64,000 nt of DNA. It comes from Bacteroidales bacterium (GTDB lineage: Bacteria > Bacteroidota > Bacteroidia > Bacteroidales > ML635J-15). Both the position numbers and the translations under genes were made by a program. Position 1 is the stretch's first letter. Each line of letters begins with the position of its first letter. Where the stretch lies: NCBI GenBank assembly GCA_017551515.1, contig JAFZLK010000011.1, positions 25,134 to 89,133 on the forward strand. The letters run 5' to 3'. Below the pieces are notes generated by a model, which worked only from the letters and a program-made list of their open reading frames with translations, was not told where the DNA came from and ran no database searches. Positions 60,130 to 64,000 of the stretch are shown here, one piece after another.

Positions 60130-62127
60130 TTATTTCGTATAAAACCCCTCCACAGACTGGAACGCACCATACAGCGAACTCTGATTGTTGAGTTTCTTCA
60201 CCGATTCGGTCATCTTGGAGACAAACGCCTCAAGTTTCACCATATACTCCTGCTCGCCGATAGTTCCGCTTGCAACCATCGATAGACCTTTCTCCCAACT
60301 TGCTGTTAGTTCCGCATTCAGCATTTGTCGGATAGACGCATTTATGACCTCGTAAACGATTTCGCCAAGTTTTGTCGGTGTAATTATCTGCGTTTTTTTG
60401 TTCAGGCTCAAGTATTCGATTTTCACCAACTTGCTCAGTATTTCGGCTCGCGTAGCACTTGTGCCGATTCCACTACCCTTTATCTGTGCACGAAGTTCCT
60501 CATCCTCAATCAACTGACCCGCATTTTCCATCGCAAGAATAAGCGAACCCGAATTATAACGTTTGGGCGGAGTCGTCTCCCCTTCCTTTATCTCGTAACC
60601 CGCGACAGGCAAAGCCGAGCCTTTGCGCAACTTGCTCACAAACTCGAAACTTCCCGAATCCACCACCTCGTCCTTGTCCTGCGACTGCTTGTCGTCGTCA
60701 GTCTTGGGCAATCCTGCAACTGCAAGGTAACCAGCATCTTCCAGAACCTTGAAATTTGCAAACAAATGCTCGGTGCCAATCAGCATATCAATCGACACTT
60801 TCCTGTATTCGGCTGGAGGATAGAAAATTGCCAAAAATCTACGTGCTATCCTGTCGTAAACTTTTTGCGACAAATCGGAACACGAAGCAAGATTGGAAAC
60901 GCCATGCCCTGTTGGAATTATCGCATAATGGTCGGTAATCTGCTTATCGTCAACATAACGGCTCTTGCCTATTTTTGCATATAGGCCGAACCCTTTTATC
61001 TGCTTTGTAAATTCCAGATACTCAGACTGCATTGCCAATCCGTGCAGATTTTTCGTTATCTCCTTTGCCACCGCCGACGAAAGCACACGGGCATCGGTAC
61101 GCGGATATGTCACCAACTTCTTCTCGTAAAGCTCCTGCACAATATTCAAAGTTTCGTCGGGACTGATTTTGAATAACTTGGAGCATTCGTTCTGCAATTC
61201 GGCAAGGTTGAACAGCAAAGGCGGATTCTTCTTTTCCTTCTTCTTCTCTATTTCAGCAATTTGCGCAGTTTCACCTTCTGTCTGCATCATGCTCATACAA
61301 GCCTCGGCATCCTCTTTTTTGCGGAAGCCGTTTTCCTTGTACAATAACGGTGAGTTAAAGTATTTTGAGCCTTCCACAGCACGCCATTCTCCCTGAAAAG
61401 TACCACTTTCCTGCTGACCGAAAGTCCCGAGAATTCTATAGAATGGTGTTTTTACAAACGAGCGGATTTCTCGTTCTCGCCTGACTATCATGCCTAGAAC
61501 GCAAGTCATTACACGCCCAACGGCGACAACACAGTTTTTTTCAAGTTTCAGGAAGTTTTTCACATGATAGCCGTACTTCAACGTAAGTATTCGGCTGAAG
61601 TTTATTCCCATAAGGTAGTCTTCCTTGGCGCGCAGATATGCCGAATCGGAAAGTGCATCGTAGGCAGAAAGCGGTTTTGCCTCGCGGATTCCACGCAAAA
61701 TCTCCTCCTCGGTCTGCGAATCAATCCACACACGTCGACGCTGCTTGTCGGCAGGCACTTCGGCCATGCGGTCGACAAGGCGGTAAATGTATTCTCCCTC
61801 GCGTCCCGAGTCGGTGCAGACATAAATGCAATCGACATCGGCACGAGTCAAAAGAGACTTCACAATATCGAACTGCTTTTTTACATTATCTATCACATTG
61901 TACAGATATTTCTTTGGCAGGAAAGGCAAAGTCTCGATACGCCACTGCTTCATGACCGGATCGTATGCCTCAGGATAACTCATCGACACTAAGTGACCAA
62001 CGCACCATGTCACAATGCAGGTATTGCCCTCGAGATAACCGTCGTTTCGCGACATAGACTCCTTGAGAGCCTTCGCAAACTCACGTGCGACGCTCGGTTT
62101 TTCGGCTATAAATAGGTTTTTACCCAT
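60130..62127 (-). CDS. topB: DNA topoisomerase III (type IA)
   Basis: The 665-residue enzyme opens with the Toprim domain NLFIAEKPSVAREFAKAL and has the metal-binding DSGREGEYIYR near residue 107. The catalytic tyrosine is in VTYPRTDARVL at about residue 342. TSATRAEILSKL and the C-terminal segments of the topo IA fold follow. No C-terminal zinc fingers are visible. It relaxes and decatenates DNA through single-strand passage. Bacteroidota often carry a topB both on the chromosome and on conjugative elements. A tyrosine integrase begins 860 bp away, but they are separated by a tRNA. The START-like gene is 41 bp upstream on the same strand. Confidence 0.93.
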   Translation of the reverse strand: MGKNLFIAEKPSVAREFAKALKESMSRNDGYLEGNTCIVTWCVGHLVSMSYPEAYDPVMKQWRIETLPFLPKKYLYNVIDNVKKQFDIVKSLLTRADVDCIYVCTDSGREGEYIYRLVDRMAEVPADKQRRRVWIDSQTEEEILRGIREAKPLSAYDALSDSAYLRAKEDYLMGINFSRILTLKYGYHVKNFLKLEKNCVVAVGRVMTCVLGMIVRREREIRSFVKTPFYRILGTFGQQESGTFQGEWRAVEGSKYFNSPLLYKENGFRKKEDAEACMSMMQTEGETAQIAEIEKKKEKKNPPLLFNLAELQNECSKLFKISPDETLNIVQELYEKKLVTYPRTDARVLSSAVAKEITKNLHGLAMQSEYLEFTKQIKGFGLYAKIGKSRYVDDKQITDHYAIIPTGHGVSNLASCSDLSQKVYDRIARRFLAIFYPPAEYRKVSIDMLIGTEHLFANFKVLEDAGYLAVAGLPKTDDDKQSQDKDEVVDSGSFEFVSKLRKGSALPVAGYEIKEGETTPPKRYNSGSLILAMENAGQLIEDEELRAQIKGSGIGTSATRAEILSKLVKIEYLSLNKKTQIITPTKLGEIVYEVINASIRQMLNAELTASWEKGLSMVASGTIGEQEYMVKLEAFVSKMTESVKKLNNQSSLYGAFQSVEGFYTK

Positions 62128-62168
62128 ATACCATTATATGGTAACAGATAGAATCGACACGATTACCA

Positions 62169-62543
62169 TTATGCGCCTATCACGCGTTTCAAATTGCCGA
62201 TTTGGGTGTTCCAAAGTTCAACAGCCTCGTCTTCCTCGTCGTCGATGACAAAATCGGTGACAATTAGAGCAACATCATTTGTTAGTTCGTGTTCTTCAAT
62301 CCTAAATTCGAAGTACGATTCTTCATCCTCCGACTCCAACCAATGGAAACGCACCATCGACAATTCCTTCGATGCTATAAGCTCGGCGGATTCCTCCACA
62401 CCTTCCCATTCAAAGGTAAAAATATTGTCTTTTTCGGAAACCTTGTCGGCATACCATTCGTTCAAGCCTGTAGGCGTGCTCAGACGGCTATATAAAACTT
62501 TCACAGACGTGTTCAAAACAAACTCTAACTCTATCTTCTTCAT
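62169..62543 (-). CDS. START-like (AHSA1-related) domain protein
   Basis: ATG 62543 gives 124 residues. KKIELEFVLNTSVKVLYSRL, STPTGLNEWYADKV and VRFHWLESEDEESYFEF fit the START/AHSA1-like helix-grip fold found as a stand-alone protein in Bacteroidota. Ligand and role are unknown. A longer frame from 62678 crosses the tRNA promoter and is not used. It is probably co-transcribed with topB. Confidence 0.78.
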   Translation of the reverse strand: MKKIELEFVLNTSVKVLYSRLSTPTGLNEWYADKVSEKDNIFTFEWEGVEESAELIASKELSMVRFHWLESEDEESYFEFRIEEHELTNDVALIVTDFVIDDEEDEAVELWNTQIGNLKRVIGA

Positions 62544-62655
62544 AAACAAGATATTTTTGCTATTTTCGTGGTCAAAATTAAACATATTTTTCATATTAGA
62601 AAATTTCTGAATATATTTTTTTTCAAAAAGATTTGCACATATCCAAAAATACATA

Positions 62656-62663
62656 TACTTTTG
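62656..62663 (+). promoter_or_regulatory. Promoter of the tRNA at 62695
   Basis: TTTG at 62632-62635, a 20-bp spacer and TACTTTTG at 62656-62663. Confidence 0.65.
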
Positions 62664-62694
62664 CAGTCCCAATTCCAATACGGAATTTGATTAT

Positions 62695-62768
62695 GGCGAG
62701 GTAGCTCAGCTGGTTAGAGCGCATGATTCATAATCATGAGGTCGGCGGTTCAATCCCGCCTCTCGCTA
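62695..62768 (+). tRNA. tRNA with anticodon CAT (probable elongator Met)
   Basis: The cloverleaf has acceptor GGCGAGG/TCTCGCT (with G-T wobble pairs at both ends), D-arm AGCTCAGCTGGTTAGAGC, anticodon stem-loop CATGATTCATAATCATG and T-arm GGCGGTTCAATCCCGCC; discriminator A, no encoded CCA. It has no initiator features. Assignment to Met rather than Ile2 rests on my memory of Bacteroidota tRNA-Met sequences. An integrase gene lies 220 bp downstream. Confidence 0.9.
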
Positions 62769-62776
62769 CAAAAGTT

Positions 62777-62800
62777 AAGCGGCTGATTAGCCGCTTTTTT
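62777..62800 (+). terminator. Terminator of the tRNA at 62695
   Basis: AAGCGGCT pairs with AGCCGCTT around a 4-bp loop, followed by T5. Confidence 0.85.
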
Positions 62801-62912
62801 CGTATGCCAACATATAAAATATTTTTGATTCCCAAACAATTAACACTACAAAATAATTTTTTCAAACACAATCAAACACAATCAAATATTTGTTAGTAAA
62901 ACAATATTCTTT

Positions 62913-62920
62913 TACATTTG
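62913..62920 (+). promoter_or_regulatory. Promoter of the integrase gene
   Basis: TTTG at 62889-62892, a 20-bp spacer and TACATTTG at 62913-62920; the ATG is 67 bp further. Short AGTAAAA-type repeats lie around it (near 62895 and 62937-62957). Confidence 0.6.
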
Positions 62921-62987
62921 CAAAGAACTATCCGTCAGTAAAACATCAGTAAAATAATATTGATTATCAGTATATTAAAATTAAACG

Positions 62988-64000
62988 ATGGCAAAAATAT
63001 CTTTCACTCTGGATCCGCAGATTGGCGCAGATGGAAAACAAGTTCTCAATCTCCGTTTCGCCGCTAATAATACAAGAGCAATGCTAACCACACCATACCG
63101 CCTGTATGTTGACGACTGGGACGACAAGAACAAAAAAATAAGGCGTTCCTGCAAATACTACAAGGTTGATACCGAGAACGCAAAACTCATAGAGTACATC
63201 AACGAAGCAACACAATTTATATTATCAATACCTAACTATGACATATTGACTGCTGGCGAACTAAAGCAGAACTTTATTGACAGGAAGAAAGGCGACAAAT
63301 CGGACTTTTATGCACTTATGGAAGCCTTTGCCGAACAAAAAGCGAAAGAGAATCCTGACGCTTCATCGGCAAGAAGCATAATGCAAACGAAAAGAATGCT
63401 GGAAACTTTTGAGAAAAGATTGGAAACGCAAGAAGTTACACCTGCATTTCTAAAAAAACTTGAAATATATTTAAAGGTAGAGAAAAACCTAAAGATAAAT
63501 TCAGTTGCCGACTATATGACAAACATAAGGACGGTCTATAACTATGCAATAACCAATGGCTATGCGAAACGCGACAACTATCCTTTTGCGACATACAAGA
63601 TAAAGAGAGAACGAACTCGACACCGCGTTGTTGCTATTGATGATATGCACAAAATATTTTCGTACACGCCAGAAACCAGCGGAGAAGCATTTGCCCTTGA
63701 TATGTTCAAACTGTCATTCTTCCTGATTGGAATAAACTTCAAGGATATGCTCAACCTGCAATGGAAAGATGTTTACCGGGACAGAATTACATACAGGCGA
63801 CTAAAGACGGGTCGCGACATTACCGTAAGGATTGAGCCAGAGGCATACGAAATAATAAACAGGCACAAGGGCGAGAAAAGGATTCTTAACATATTAGAAC
63901 AAAAGGAAAAGACGGCAAAGTCCGAAAGAAAATCACAGCTACATACCGACATCACAAAGACCTGCAATAAGCACCTGAAAAAGATTTTTGAAAAACTGGA
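62988..64000 (+). CDS. Tyrosine recombinase/integrase, 3' end outside window
   Basis: The frame from ATG 62988 stays open to the last base. The first 100 residues (AKISFTLDPQIGADGKQVLNLRF...) form an arm-type DNA-binding domain. A SAM-like core-binding domain covers about 105-200 (LKINSVADYMTNIRTVYNYAI), and the catalytic domain starts near 210 with SFFLIGINFKDMLNLQWKDV. The visible part holds YRRLKTGRDITVRI, the strand-lysine region; the HxxR and catalytic tyrosine lie beyond the window. Such enzymes drive integration of conjugative or phage elements or local DNA inversion in Bacteroidales. Confidence 0.9.
   Translation, partial: MAKISFTLDPQIGADGKQVLNLRFAANNTRAMLTTPYRLYVDDWDDKNKKIRRSCKYYKVDTENAKLIEYINEATQFILSIPNYDILTAGELKQNFIDRKKGDKSDFYALMEAFAEQKAKENPDASSARSIMQTKRMLETFEKRLETQEVTPAFLKKLEIYLKVEKNLKINSVADYMTNIRTVYNYAITNGYAKRDNYPFATYKIKRERTRHRVVAIDDMHKIFSYTPETSGEAFALDMFKLSFFLIGINFKDMLNLQWKDVYRDRITYRRLKTGRDITVRIEPEAYEIINRHKGEKRILNILEQKEKTAKSERKSQLHTDITKTCNKHLKKIFEKL

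Overview
The window reads as a chromosomal segment of an anaerobic Bacteroidota bacterium, most likely order Bacteroidales. The support is: many starts preceded by the Bacteroidota promoter TAnnTTTG (some with an upstream TTTG 19-20 bp away); a TonB-dependent receptor; a PorE-like component of the type IX secretion system (T9SS) and a T9SS-type cargo; the GT3/GT35 glycogen synthase-phosphorylase fusion typical of the group; and the oxygen-sensitive NrdD/NrdG ribonucleotide reductase. Species cannot be named from the sequence alone.

Layout. 1-5.8 kb: end of a TonB receptor, an AAA ATPase cassette, a metal-binding HMA protein, two small unknowns, then a lipoprotein/AlaX-like/methyltransferase run. 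6-15.8 kb: M23 peptidase, alaS, a zinc-ribbon/TPM pair, a flavodoxin-like reductase and a secreted amidase. 15.9-22.1 kb: a repeat-rich surface protein, DUF1294, PorE-like protein, tRNA-Asp. 22.2-28.6 kb: dapD, glycosyltransferase, tsaC, prmC, nrdD-nrdG. 28.7-36.4 kb: subtilase, sugar-isomerase-like protein, RidA, a CAT-anticodon tRNA and a second giant repeat protein. 36.7-45.3 kb: glycogen fusion enzyme, a second AAA ATPase flanked by hairpin repeats, and an acyltransferase pair whose MBOAT gene is interrupted. 45.4-53.9 kb: pseudouridine synthase, a three-gene HipBST-like locus, DUF5686 protein, a third surface protein of the same family, a lipoprotein. 54-64 kb: folD, cation/proton antiporter, ABCG-type transporter, a relic of a third ATPase, START-like protein, topB, a second CAT tRNA and a tyrosine integrase running off the end.

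Two themes stand out. First, three loci (about 0.9-2.4, 41.0-42.8 and 59.8-60.1 kb) carry AAA ATPases of the ATPase_2/DUF234 or AAA_14/DUF4143 kind. The two intact ones end in a D...ExK nuclease-like motif. Each locus has its own private set of iterated or palindromic DNA motifs packed against a canonical promoter; one is flanked by the motif on both sides and one is a decayed relic. That looks like a self-regulated, possibly mobile gene family. Second, three large secreted proteins (15.9, 33.1 and 50.9 kb) share an N-terminal module resembling a T9SS C-terminal sorting domain placed directly after the signal peptide, followed by cysteine-containing CDS repeats and a FISUMP-like C-terminus.

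Intergenic DNA also holds several dispersed palindromes and REP-like repeats, one of them nested inside the alaS terminator.
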